Below, piece after piece: positions 35,410 through 45,888 of a DNA stretch of 64,000 nt (its first letter is position 1; every line of letters starts with the position of its first letter). A model generated the notes under the pieces. That model had not been told where the DNA came from and made no database searches. It saw only the letters and a program-made list of their open reading frames with translations. Source of the stretch: Wurfbainia villosa (Eukaryota > Streptophyta > Magnoliopsida > Zingiberales > Zingiberaceae); assembly GCA_025175895.1 (NCBI GenBank), contig CM046001.1:27848314-27912313 (forward strand), given 5' to 3'. The position numbers and the translations under genes were made by a program.

Positions 35410-36516
35410 TGTTGGATCGAAGCGGATCGCTAGAGGGGGGGTGAATAGCGATAAAACCTTTTTCTTTTCTTTTCGTTCGTTAAAACTCGAGAGATAATTA
35501 ATTGCAGCGGAAATGTAAATGTAAAGTAAAAAGAGACAAAGGAGTTTTACTTGGTTCGTAGCCTTCGGCTACTACTCCAAGTCCCTAGCGGTCCTCGACC
35601 ACGTACGGAGGGCAAAAACACTAAAGAACTCCTCCCCTTTAGAGGTAGGAGTTTAATCGATACAAGTAAAGCACAAAGCTTGAGGTAGAGGGACACTCCC
35701 CCTCTCCTCGTTACGATAAAAGCTCCGAAAATAAAAGTACTAAACTGAAATAAAACTCTAACCGACGTAATAAAATGAAAACAAATAAACCTAGACGTCG
35801 GAGAAGAAGCACTTCGTTGTCGGAGAAGTTGTAGCTTTGCGGAGGCTTTTGGAGGCTTAGAATTGATGAAGAAACCCTAGGTTAGGACCTCCTTTTATAG
35901 CCTTTAAGCCCCTCATTGAATGGGTCTTCAACCAATAGGAATTGGGCACAAAACTCCTTGAAAAATGGTGATAAAGCTTGACTCCTCGAGACTGATTTTT
36001 GACCATCGGTTGAACTGATTTCTTGGCGCTTGAATCGATGGCTCGAGCTTGAACTCGATCCTTGGCTTGGCTGAATCGATGTCTTAGCAGTTGAACTGAT
36101 TTTTAGACTTTTCGACTGTAATAAAGAGTTAGCTTGAAATATAAGTGAATTCGACGACCACTTGCTATCCGATCTCAACATAGACCTTCCATGGGAAGTC
36201 TTGGTCGGATCGTCGCCTAAGGATGTCCCCGTATGGAGGACTCGACCTTACTTACGCTCACTCACACGAGCTTACCTCAACATTTACCTTTGAAGCCTTG
36301 CTTTCGGTCTCCACCTGATTCCTTCGGCTCCCTCCGAAGTCCTCCCGGTGTCGCCCGACCACCGCGGCTTCCTCCGGGTGTCGCTAGCCTTTAGCTCCAA
36401 CTATAGCAATCTTCTGCACACTCGATTCAGCTCATGAGATAATGACATGAGCTTAACTTTATATCGTTTGCTATAATCAAAACTCAGGTTCGACTTAGGT
36501 GCCTACTGCACCAACA
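35410..36516 (-). repeat. 3' LTR of copia 3, left arm (1107 bp)
   Basis: It runs from TGTTGGATCG at 35410 to GCACCAACA at 36516, with the polypurine tract just outside. At about 35985-36110 it has a short tandem array of ATCGATTCA/ATCAGTTCAAC-type units (minus strand) that differs in sequence and copy number from the array in the right arm. Confidence 0.88.
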
Positions 36517-37375
36517 ATCTCCCCCTTTTTGATTTATGGCAAACCCACATAAAAAGTTAAGTAAATAGCAAGAATGAAGAATAATGTGCATTAGAAACAA
36601 GAAATAAAGAAGATTAAGTTGGAGTAGTAAGGATTTTCTTCAAGTACTCCCCCTTGAGGAAACCTCCCCCTTGACCGAGGGTGAGTCTTGAAGAAAGACC
36701 TTAATCCTCCCCTTTGAGGGTTTCTTTAAGTAATTAACATTATTTAAAGTTGTCCTTAGTAAAACGTTGACACCACAAATAAGTTTAAGTTAAGAATTCT
36801 CTTAACTTGGCCTTTAATAAGTTTTCAAAACTTAAAGTTAACTTTTGGTTTAAATATAAAGTAAGAGTTAAGTTATCAAAAAAAATTTTGACCCCTTAAC
36901 TTTGGCCTTTTTCTCCCCCTTTTGCCATATATCGAAAAGAGTGAGTGTGTGTGTGGAAAAAAAAAGTGTTAAATTTAAAGTCCAAGTATGTTCCACATTA
37001 TTTTGAAAATAATATACTGAAAATAAGTTCATCTATAAGATGTTCGACTCATATTTGGCTTGATTGATATGAAAGATCAACCAGTCCTGGTTAGAGTCGG
37101 TTAGTATGTATGATTATACTCCGTGGTTCATAGCGATGCACTAGCTCTACATCTGGAACCAGGAGTAAGGTCCTAACATCTCACGCCCATCTACGTGGCT
37201 AAGTACACAAACACATTAGTCCTATGTGTTGTGAGATGTATTGGCTCCTTAAATCTATAGGTGCATGATATCTAAGGTATGTCCTATACTAGTTCCATAA
37301 AAAATGAAAGTTAAGAAATAGTAGTAAGAAAATATAATTTGCAAGTTCCTATTCTACTACGCACATGCCCAATTT
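36517..37375 (-). other. Copia 3 spacer and polypurine tract, left arm
   Basis: AAAAAGGGGGAGAT on the minus strand abuts the LTR. The remaining 840 bp is a non-coding spacer (with TCAAGGGGGAGG-type purine runs) between RNase H and LTR, mirrored at 62461-63324. Confidence 0.8.
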
Positions 37376-37867
37376 TCATCTTAATAGACTAAATTCGGCT
37401 TCGGGTAGGGGTTTAGTATATAGGTCTGCTAAGTTAGACTTTGATTCGACGTATTCGAGTTGTATGGCTCCGTTGGCCACATGTTCTCGAATGAAATGGT
37501 GTTTGACCTCTATATGTTTGGTCCTAAAGTGACATATCGGATTCTTTGTAAGATTAATTGAACTAATGTTATCTACGTGAAGTTTAGTATTCGTAAAGTC
37601 TAACTTAAAGTCGCGGAGAGTGTGCTTCATCCAAAGAAGCTGCGTGACACACTCACCCATCGCGATGTATTCGGCGGTGGTAGATAAAGCAACACAGTGT
37701 TGCTTCCCTCTGCACCAACTCACTAGACTCGTAGAAGTTGACAACAACCACTCGTACTCTTTCTATCGAGCTTACTACGGCATAGTCCGAATCAGAGTGG
37801 CGGTTAGTTCGAACTTCGGTAGATCTAGGATACCAAATACAGGACATTAAGTGTACCCTTTAGATAT
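37376..37867 (-). pseudogene. Copia 3 RNase H, left arm (frameshifted)
   Basis: Two overlapping frames cover it. Frame 37847-37653 starts in the STEVRTNRHSDSDYAVVSS part (first acidic block SDSD). Frame 37747-37376 has SLVSWCRGKQHCVALSTTAE, LHVDNISSINLTKNP and HIEVKHHFIREHVANGAIQL, ending EAEFSLLR. One codon is missing next to the conserved AEYIA block relative to the right arm (TTEAEYIA). The right arm keeps this region in one frame. Confidence 0.82.
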
Positions 37868-39655
37868 CTAAGGATACACTTGACTAGAGTTAGGTGAGAC
37901 TCCTTGGCACAGGTTTGAAACCTTGCGCACATACTTCTTGCAAATAAGATATCGGTCAATTGCGATTAAGTAAAGGAGACTCCCTATTATGCTCCTATAG
38001 TATTTTAAATCAATTGAATTTCCGATTATATCTTCTTCTATATTCACATTAGTTGCCATTGGGGTATTAATAATTTTAGCGTATTGCATTCCAAAGCATT
38101 TAATTAATTCCCTAGTATATTTGCGTTGATGTAGGTATATTCCATCTTTAGTTTGTTTAATTTGTAGACCTAAAAGGAAACTTAACTCACCTACTAAATT
38201 CATTTGAAATTCACTTTCCATAAGTGAAATGAACTCATTTAGTAGGATTGAGTTGGTGGTTCCAAAAATAATATCATCTACGTAGATTTGGGCTATGAAT
38301 ATGTCTTTACCTAAGGTTTTTACGAAAAGGGTTGGGTCAACTACACCTTGGTTAAAGCCTTTGGACTTAAGATAAATCGAAAGTCTCTCGTACCAAGCTC
38401 GAGGAGCTTGTTTAAGTCCATAAAGAGCTTTCTTTAACCTAAGGACATGATCGGGTTTGTCTAAACTTTCGAAACTGGGGGGTTGACTAACATAAACTTC
38501 TTCTTTAATGTATCCATTTAAGAATGCAGATTTCACATCCATTTGAAACAACTTAAATCCTCGATGTGCTGCATATGCTAATAGCATTCGAATGGACTCT
38601 AATCTAGCTACTGGGGCATAGGTCTCATCGTAATCTAAACCTTCGACTTGACTAAACCCTTTAGCAACTAGTCTAGCTTTATTTCTAACTACTTCACCTC
38701 TATCATCAATTTTATTTCTAAACACCCACCTTGTTCCAATGATTGTTTTATCTTTAGGTGGTGGTACTAATTCCCATACTTCATTCCTAGTGAATTGAGC
38801 CAACTCTTCTTGCATTGAAATAATCCAATCGGGATCAAGAAGAGCTTGGTCAATAGTTTTGGGTTCAATTTTAGAAATCAAAGATATTTGACTAAGGTTT
38901 CTGTATGAGGCTCTAGTTCGAACTCCTAGACTTGGATCACCTATCACTTGGTCGATAGGATGATTTGTTTGAGTCCTAGTTGGATTTGGGTTTGAGTCTA
39001 CAACTTGATCCATAGGATGACTCGTTTGAGTTCTAGTTTGGTTGGAGTCATCTATCACTTGGTCGATAGAGTGACTTGGTTGACTTAGGTTAGGATTAAC
39101 ACTAGACCTGATCTCCAGATCAGAGTTAGGTCTAGTATGAGTCGGTTCGCTAATTGGGGTTTCCGGGAGTTTTGTAGGTTCGTGTCCTTCATCAAATACT
39201 ACATTGATAGTCTCCTCGACTCTAAGGGTGTCGTGGTTATATACTCTATAAGCTCTGCTTGTAGTCGAGTATCCTAGAAAGATTCCGGTCGTGGTTTTGG
39301 ATGTAAATTTCCCTAGATAATCCTTAGTGTTTAGGATATGTACCTTACACCCAAATACCCTAAAGTACTTGATGTTAGGTATTTTATCGTGATAAATCTC
39401 GTATGAGGTCTTAAGGTGCCTCTTTACCATAAGGATTCTATTTTGGACATAGCATGTCGTACTCACGACTTCCGCCCAAAACCTATCAGGTAGGTTATAC
39501 TCATTTAACATTGTCCTAGCGGCTTCTTGTAGGGTTCTATTTTTGTGTTCTACTAGGCCATTTTGTTGTGGAGTTCTAGGGCAAGAGAACTCGTGGTGGT
39601 ATCCATTTAGGTTACTGAGTGCACATAAACCTATGGTTTTCGAATTCACCACCAT
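37868..39655 (-). pseudogene. Copia 3 integrase C-terminus and reverse transcriptase, left arm
   Basis: A 595-residue open frame. After a scrambled start (about 15 residues), it has NLNGYHHEFSCPRTPQQNGL and VEHKNRTLQEAA, where the usual VERKN is VEHKN. A linker of repeated PMDQV/PIDQV phrases follows (about residues 195-255). RT follows with WVFRNKIDDRGEVVRNKARL, QMDVKSAFLNGYIKEEVYV, LYGLKQAPRAWYERL and IAQIYVDDIIFG. The last 25 residues (after GSLLYL) are out of frame because of a small deletion compared with the right arm. Confidence 0.87.
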
Positions 39656-40160
39656 GATCAGTCCTAAGTCTTTTGATTTTAATGCTTTGTTGATTTTCTA
39701 TTAATTTAAATAGATTGATTAATTGATCTAGGGTATCACTTTTGTGTTTGATGAACCTAACCCAAGTAAATCTAGAATAGTCATCAATTATGACTAAGCA
39801 GAATTTACTTCCGTTAAGTGACTTAGCTCCGTGTGAATCAAATAGATCCATGTGTAGGAGCTTAAGCACACTTTTGGTTCGTTCTTGACTAGTTAGTTGA
39901 TGTTGTGTCCTAGATTGTTTACCTTGTTGACAAGCATTACATATTTTATTATCCAAGTTATTGAGGTTAGGCAAACCTCTAACTAAGTCACTCTGACTCA
40001 TCTTGTGGATGAGTCTTGGGTGTGAGTGACCGAGTCATCGGTGCCACAACCATGATTCCTCTTGCCGTGTCATAAGACACTTAGTTGAGGAGTTAGTTAA
40101 GTTAATAGTGTAAATGTTGATATTTCTAGTTCCCTTAAGAATTGTTTTAGAGGTTTCGTT
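39612..40160 (-). pseudogene. Copia 3 pre-integrase and integrase N-terminus, left arm
   Basis: The open stretch 40001-39612 includes DNKICNACQQGKQSRTQHQL, LLHMDLFDSHGAKSL (first acidic residue), VIIDDYSRFTWVRFI and IKRLRTDHGGEFENHRF (second acidic residue). It then runs out of frame after HRF. Upstream, a TGA at 40035-40037 interrupts WLWHR-LGHSHP; the right arm has the same TGA at 59808-59810. Copia sequence stops at 40160, where viral sequence begins. Confidence 0.85.
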
Positions 40161-40444
40161 TAGTCCCGGTTTTATTTTCAAAAGAAAACGATCCTTTCCT
40201 GGTATCAGAGCCATGTTTCTTGGCTAAAATCCCTTATATTCCAGGTTGAAGGTATGAGTCTCTAACTATCCTTTTTGTTTCAATACAACCTTTATCTTCA
40301 TTAATGGTTTATGATAAGGCGAAAGATTTTGTTAATTGATTGCAAAAGACCGCAGTGAACGTAAGACTCCAGGGAGAGCCGTGTCCCGTCGGGTGAGCAA
40401 GAAAATTTTACAAAATCCTAAGCCGTAAGTAAGCCAGAAATTGG
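40161..40444 (+). other. Viral primer binding site and leader, copy 1
   Basis: TGGTATCAGAGCCATG at 40200-40215 is the caulimovirid minus-strand primer site (initiator tRNA-Met). The 229-bp leader that follows has no long frame. The 40 bp before the site are viral, because the same sequence continues into the intergenic region at 52344-52385. Confidence 0.88.
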
Positions 40445-40855
40445 ATGAGTGATAGATTTGAACAAAACATAAGGCAATGGTATGAGAAATCCCAAACCAA
40501 AAACCTGGAATACCTTGATCTTGCTAAGAATCCAGAACCAACAAACCTACTCTTAGCCAACAACCTTGAGGTGGTGTTTGATAGGATCTCACTCCTTTCT
40601 AAAGTCACTCTAAAACATTTCTTTGTATTGGAAGAAGAGAATCTTAAGCTAAAGGGCGAAATATCTCTCTTAAAAGATACAGTAGCTTCTTTAGAAAAAG
40701 AAATTGTCAACAATCGAAGCCCGAAGCTTGGAGAAATTAAAGCAATAATACAACCAATCCTAGCGGAGGAAGAAGTCCTAGCAAAAGAGTTAAGGACAAG
40801 TGTCAGAAAAATAGAACAAGTCCTGCAAGAGGTGAAAAGCTTAATAGGTGGATGA
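40445..40855 (+). CDS. Badnavirus ORF1-like protein, copy 1
   Basis: 136 residues. The start has IRQWYEKSQTKNLEYLDLA followed by a conserved Leu-rich part (LLANNLEVVFDRISLLSKVT) and a heptad-like Glu/Leu/Lys-rich segment (about 58-95) likely to form a coiled coil. Length and pattern match the small first protein of badnaviruses (DUF1319-type), a virion-associated protein of unclear role. The stop overlaps the ORF2 start (ATGA). The translation is identical to that of copy 3; copy 2 differs by at least one residue (LEKEL for LAKEL). Confidence 0.85.
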   Translation: MSDRFEQNIRQWYEKSQTKNLEYLDLAKNPEPTNLLLANNLEVVFDRISLLSKVTLKHFFVLEEENLKLKGEISLLKDTVASLEKEIVNNRSPKLGEIKAIIQPILAEEEVLAKELRTSVRKIEQVLQEVKSLIGG

Positions 40856-41256
40856 GCGAATTAGAAAATCAATCTATTGAAAGCTCATACCTAAAAATCT
40901 TAAAAACAACAGAAGTTATAGAGCCACCAGCAATAGGTTTTGCAGTACCATCACAGTACAAAACCTCCTTCGAATACCAAAGGGTCCTTGTTAAACAAAA
41001 TAACACAATAATATCTTTCCTGATAGATATTTACAAACAGGTGCAGGATCTGAGAAATCAAATAAATCAATTAAAAGGACAAGCGTCTACTCAAGCAGCA
41101 GGACCTTCTAAGGAACTTGAAGGTGCTATTGACGATCTTACTAAAAGAATCGCAGGAATTAATCTTGCTGAAGGATCCGTAATTCCAAAGAAGAAAGGCT
41201 CTATATTAGTATTCAAGAATCCTGCAGATATTCTCAACAATGAAAAATTAAAATAA
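40852..41256 (+). CDS. Badnavirus ORF2-like virion-associated protein, copy 1
   Basis: 134 residues. A central coiled-coil-like segment (about 45-80, with KQVQDLRNQINQLKGQ) and a basic, Gly-containing end (SVIPKKKGSILVFKNPADIL) fit the badnavirus ORF2 product, a nucleic-acid-binding, capsid-associated protein. It starts by ATGA overlap with ORF1, and its TAA overlaps the ORF3 ATG (TAATG at 41254-41258). This is consistent with leaky scanning from one RNA. Confidence 0.85.
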   Translation: MSELENQSIESSYLKILKTTEVIEPPAIGFAVPSQYKTSFEYQRVLVKQNNTIISFLIDIYKQVQDLRNQINQLKGQASTQAAGPSKELEGAIDDLTKRIAGINLAEGSVIPKKKGSILVFKNPADILNNEKLK

Positions 41257-42503
41257 TGTCTTCAAGCGCAAGACATTCCACTAGCACCCGACCACCTGCT
41301 ATTGGTACATCATCAACCGTCCAAGTACCAAGCTCAGAAAATCAAATACGAGACTACAGGCAGGGTCAAAGGATGCTTTATAATCTTCAGAGAAGGATAT
41401 TCCCCAACAAAAGGAGATATAGAAGATCTATTGAAAGTCAAGTAGATCCGGAAGAGCAACTGGAAATTTCTAGAACAAGAAGAGCAAATATGGTGCCAGC
41501 TGAAATATTATATTCTACAGGCTTTTAGCCCACTCAACACAGAGTATATCAGCATTACTCTGAGGAGGATCTTTTATGCATTGAAGAAAGTCAGGTGGAC
41601 CTTCCATTGGTCACTGAAGAAAGTCATCAAAGGCTCAGAGAAGCAGGTTTTCATCATATTCACATGGGATTAGTGATGATCAGGGTACATGCCCTGCATA
41701 GAAGAAATCGAGCTATGGTACTAGTAGTGTTACGAGATACAAGATGGAGAGGTGACAGATCCATTATTGCTACAATGGAAATGGATTTGAGCGGAGGAAC
41801 CCAGATGGTATATGTTATCCCTGACCTGATGATCAATGTTGAAGACTTTGCAAATAACATCGAGTTATCTATTCAAACACATGGATATCAGGAGTGGCAA
41901 GGAGGAACTAGCAATCTACTAATCACAAGGATGATGGTAGGGCGTCTAACCAATACTAGTTTCACTAATTTCTCCTACAATGTTCAGAATGTTACAGACT
42001 ACCTGGTTAGTAGAGGAGTCAACGCAATCCCAGGCACAAGAATCACTACTAAAGAACTACAACAACAAAGATGGATACTAAGGCCATCAGCCAGAAGAAA
42101 CCCTGTGGCACCAACCAGGGTAGAGACAAGGACACTCTTAGATGGAAGCGTTTCACTACAATTTGAAGGCTATATTCCTATTTCTGAAAATAAGATTGCA
42201 TCTGTCAACCAGGATGATATGGAAATAGGGGAAGCAGAACAAGAAATTTTGGCTATTATCACCACAGAAGAGCTAGTACTTGAAGTACTAAAAACAAATC
42301 ATGAAGCAAAGATACCCACGAGGAAGACGAAAGGATCAATCGGGTATGACCTTTCAATATGCTATAATTATGAAATCCAACCAGGAGGTAGAGCATTAAT
42401 AGAAACTGGATTAGCGTTCGCTATTCCAGAAGGACACTACGGAAGAATAGCTCCTAAATCTGGGATTTCATGGAAGAAAGGCATTCAAATCAGTGGTAGA
42501 TGA
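41256..42503 (+). pseudogene. ORF3 N-terminus: movement protein and first part of dUTPase, copy 1
   Basis: One reading frame from 41256 is interrupted by TAG at 41526-41528 (copy 3 shares it; copy 2 has Gln). The second part (41595 on) carries the badnavirus movement-protein region: MVYVIPDLMINVEDFANNIE, then ITRMMVGRLTNTSFTNFSYN and VTDYLVSRGVNAIPGTR. This domain normally assists cell-to-cell spread. The dUTPase follows: GSIGYDL (about 42333-42353), LAFAIPEGHYGRIAPKSGIS. The frame is lost just after GIQI at about 42492, in dUTPase motif 3. Confidence 0.85.
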
Positions 42504-42862
42504 TTGATAATGACTACCGAGGCCAGGTATATATTTTGGTTTTCAATATGACTTCAGAGATTCTAAAATTATCACAGGTAGAAGTAGTGGCTCAACTTAT
42601 CCTAGAGAAGACCAGCATTATTCCAGTCCAACAAGTGGACAAATATGCTCCACACAAGAAGGCAACAACAAGGATTTGGGAAAGTAGTACTCAAATGGGC
42701 ATGTGCGAAGCATGGGACAAACTTATGAAGAAATTATGCCTCCTCCATTTCAAGAACAAACTTTATTCACACTGCAAGATGAAGAATGGATTAATCCATT
42801 TGAAAGGTGGTGGAGAGAGAAGTTCTCAAAATACGTAAGAAAATAGAAGAAATCAGGATACT
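42500..42862 (+). pseudogene. ORF3 segment: dUTPase C-terminal motifs, copy 1
   Basis: In a shifted frame the translation resumes IDNDYRGQVYILVFNM (motif 3) and QVEVVAQLILEK (motif 4; copies 2 and 3 have QGEVVAQLI). The Gly-rich motif 5 region is altered (TRIWESSTQMGM), in contrast to GFGESSTQMG of copy 3. A further frameshift follows near KKLC. The domain is therefore broken at several points in this copy. Confidence 0.78.
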
Positions 42863-44302
42863 TTGGGCAAATTTGACTATTATGTCAAATACACAATACC
42901 AAAGCATGATTGGGATATGAGTCTTATTACCCCATCTTGGGGAGATTCTGATCAAGAAGATGAAGAGGAAACATTCTATTCTTCAAAAACAACATTGAAC
43001 AATGAAGATGAAGGTGATGAGATATTATCTGATACTGAAGAAGTGGTTTTCACTCAGCTAGATGATGCAGAAATGGATTATCCTTTAATAAGGAATATTC
43101 TAGCATCATCAGGAGCAACATCTGCATTTAATCCACCAGATGATTCAGTCATGGGTCCTCCACAATATGGCCCTGCATCAAGACCAGCTGGAAGGATGAA
43201 TCCTTACAATACTATGGATCTTTCTCATTCAAAGGTGGGGCGATTCAAGGAAGGGTATAACAATGAATTATGGCAACTCCCTCCTGCCCAACAACAAACA
43301 GGTGCACTTCTGGTCTTACCTGATGATATTGGTTTGTATAACGATGTCATTTCCAGGTGGGAATCAATTACTACTAATGTAATTGACTCAAAAATTTGGG
43401 CTGATAAGAGATCCAAAGTACTATATATTGAAAATCTATTGGGGGAAATTGAGAAGAAGACTTTCATCCAATGGAGAATGATGTTCCATGATCAATATGA
43501 TAAGCTAATCAATGCAGCAGATGAAACGCAAAATGTTCTGTCACAGATAAGAAGAATAATCACCCTAGAAGATCCCACTTCAGGGTCAACAGCGGAGAAG
43601 AACCAGGTTTATCTTGATCTAGAAAGATTAGCTTGTCCAAGCACAAAGGAATTGGTTGCCTATATGAACCAATACAAAGAGCTAGCAGCAAAGACAGGCA
43701 GAATGTTCATTAATGAAGAATTATCAAGTAAGTTCTACCGAAAAATGCCTCCATTAATTGGAAATTATCTTGAGCAGAAGTTTCAGGAACGCTACCCAGG
43801 AAACACTATAGGAGTTCTTCCCCGAATTCATCACGCTTATCAAGAACTCAAGGAGATGTGCAAACAGGCTTCACTTCAAAGGAGCCTAAAAGACTTGCAG
43901 TTTTGTTCACAAATACCTCTGCCCAGTTACTACCAGGGACAGAAGAGGTATGGTCTGAGAAAGGCCCAGAGTTACAAAGGAAAACCTCACAAATCACATG
44001 TTAGTGTGATAAAAAAGAAGTACCAGCATGACAGAACCAAGGTAAGAAAGTGCAAATGCTACATATGTGGAGAAGAAGGACATTTTGCAAGGGAATGTCG
44101 AAACAAAATAGGAAACAAGGAGAGAATAGAAATGCTCAACGAAATTGATCTACTAGAAGAATTTGATGTTGTATCAGTAGACCAAGATGAAACTGAAAGT
44201 AGTGCGCCATTTCATATCGTAGGGAGAAATGGATATCTTGAACAACACAGTAGCATGGTAACTACTTTTCACAAAAGAATTCTTGTTTGTTCTTTTTGGT
44301 GA
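42863..44302 (+). pseudogene. ORF3 segment: capsid protein with CCHC zinc knuckle, copy 1
   Basis: A 479-residue open stretch. It begins with a strongly acidic part (about residues 30-75, with DQEDEEETF and NEDEGDEILSDTEE). The conserved capsid region follows from about residue 113 (MDLSHSKVGRFKEGYNNELW, YNDVISRWESITTNV, VAYMNQYKELAAKTG). Next is a basic tract (KRYGLRKAQSYKGKPHKSHV) and the knuckle CYICGEEGHFAREC (Cys 399, Cys 402, His 407, Cys 412). It goes out of frame after about residue 450. The capsid would package viral DNA and bind RNA. Confidence 0.85.
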
Positions 44303-44747
44303 AGATAGAGGCTGGCAGGTTCAAATTAATATCCCTGAGGAACAAGCTTATTGTGATCACACATGGCTACATAACAAGGAAGTTCAGACCATTTATGCTG
44401 GGTGCAAATTCTGTGGAAGGGATACCAAAATCAGGTCCAGAATTAATTGCAGTAATTGTAATCTAACAGCTTATGCACCTTGTGCAGATTATTACTTAAA
44501 ACAGGAAGTAGTAACAGAACCAGCACCTGTCCAGCACAATGATAAAGCACTGATCAAAGAGTTAACGGAATATATTACTTTTCTGTTGGCAGAAAATTCC
44601 AGATTGATGATGGAAATTGATAGGCTCAATAGGAAATCAGCAGAGGAGACTTTGTATCATGACCTTGAAAGAGAATTTAAAGAAATGAACCCAGAAAATC
44701 TTGAAAAAGGAAAGGAGAACAGTCACTCAAGAAAGAACTATTTCTAA
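44283..44747 (+). pseudogene. ORF3 segment: Cys-rich region and coiled coil, copy 1
   Basis: This 154-residue stretch contains CKFCGRDTKIRSRINCSNC then YAPCADYY. It is the second cysteine-rich motif found between capsid and protease in badnaviruses. A coiled-coil-like segment follows (ALIKELTEYITFLLAENSRL, MMEIDRLNRKSAEE). It overlaps the flanking frames because of frameshifts on both sides. Confidence 0.78.
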
Positions 44748-45888
44748 AATAGGTACTGAATATCATTCCAAGCGTATGATAAACAGGCTTTACAATATGA
44801 TGGTTGTACTGGAAATTCCTAACCATGCTCCAATCAAAGTTAGTGCAATTTTAGATACAGGAGCCACAACATGCTGCATAGACAAAAGGGCAGTCCCGGA
44901 AAGCATTCTGGAAAAGAACCCTTACACTATTGTAATAAATGGTGTAAATTCCAGGCAATTGGCAAAATGGAAGCTAAAAGGCGGACAAATGATCATAGGT
45001 GATAACAAGTTCAGAATTTCCTTCACTTATTCATTTGATATGTCTCTTGGGGATGGAATTCAAATGGTGGTAGGCTGCAATTTCATCCGAAACATGCAGG
45101 GAGGACTTCGGATTGAAGGTAACCTAATCACTATTTATAAAAATGTTACCTCAATAACCACAAATGATGCAGCAGTCCACGCAATACAAGAATTGAGCAT
45201 GGATGAGGAAGAATATCTGAATATTCAGGAGAAAGTCTATTATGCTATGGAGCCATCAAATCCAAAAATTTTCAGAAAGCATGAGGAGTTAATTAAAAAA
45301 TTGAAGAATCAAGGATATATAGGTGAAGACACACTGAAATATTGGTCAAAAAATAGAATTCTGTGCAAAATAGATATTATCAATCCTGATATCACAATTC
45401 AGGATAAGCCTTTATCTCATATAACTCCCCTCATGAAGCAGGCATTTGAAAAGCATATTAAAGCATTACTCCAGTTGAAGGTTATCAGGCCAAGCAAAAG
45501 TAGGCACAGAACTATGGCCATGATTGTACAGTCAGGTACTAGTATTGATCCCATTACAAAGAAGGAAGTAAGAGGGAAGGAAAGAATGGTTTTCAACTAT
45601 AAAACCCTGAATGACAATACCTACAAAGATCAATAAAGCCTTCCAGGCATCAACACTATCTTGAAGAAGGTGGGAAATTCAAAAATTTACTCAAAATTTG
45701 ATCTCAAATCAGGATTTCATCAGATAGCTATGGATCCTGAGTCTGTGGAATGGACGACTTTTATTAGCCCTTCTAGACTCTACGAATGGCTAGTAATGCC
45801 ATTTGGCTTGAAAAATGCACCTGCTGCATTTCAGAGGAAAATGGATTCCTGCTTTCAAGGTACGGAAAATTTATTGTTGTATATATAG
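44701..45888 (+). pseudogene. ORF3 segment: aspartic protease and RT N-terminal half, copy 1
   Basis: The frame holds the retroviral-type protease with AILDTGATTCCID (active-site Asp at residue 52). RT follows: QAFEKHIKALLQLKVIRPSK, RMVFNYKTLNDNTYKDQ, and after a TAA at 45634-45636 (Tyr in copy 3), FDLKSGFHQIAMDPES and MPFGLKNAPAAFQRKMDS. The frame ends at 45888 through a 1-bp loss just before the catalytic YIDD. The protease normally matures the polyprotein. Confidence 0.85.

Larger units (their letters stand above)
35410..40160 (-). mobile_element. Copia 3, left arm: 3' half of a SIRE-like copia element
   Basis: On the minus strand: pre-integrase, integrase, RT (YVDD), RNase H, long spacer, polypurine tract and 3' LTR. 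The 5' half (5' LTR, gag, protease) is replaced by virus copy 1 from 40161. The protein phrases (FCLVIIDDYSRFTWV, ARLESIRMLLAYAAHRGFKL, QIYVDDIIFG) and the long pre-LTR spacer indicate the SIRE/Maximus lineage. It interrupts copia 2 at 35409/35410; CAGAC (35405-35409) would be one target copy. Confidence 0.88.

Noticed and set aside
35882..36181. 99-residue Ser-rich minus-strand frame in the copia 3 LTR
   Set aside because: Produced by the short LTR tandem array; the right-arm array has a different sequence and does not preserve it.
40408..40713. 101-residue frame antisense to viral ORF1, present in all three copies (also 51832-52137 and 59132-59437)
   Set aside because: Its conservation follows from the conserved sense ORF1; no start context or domain supports it.
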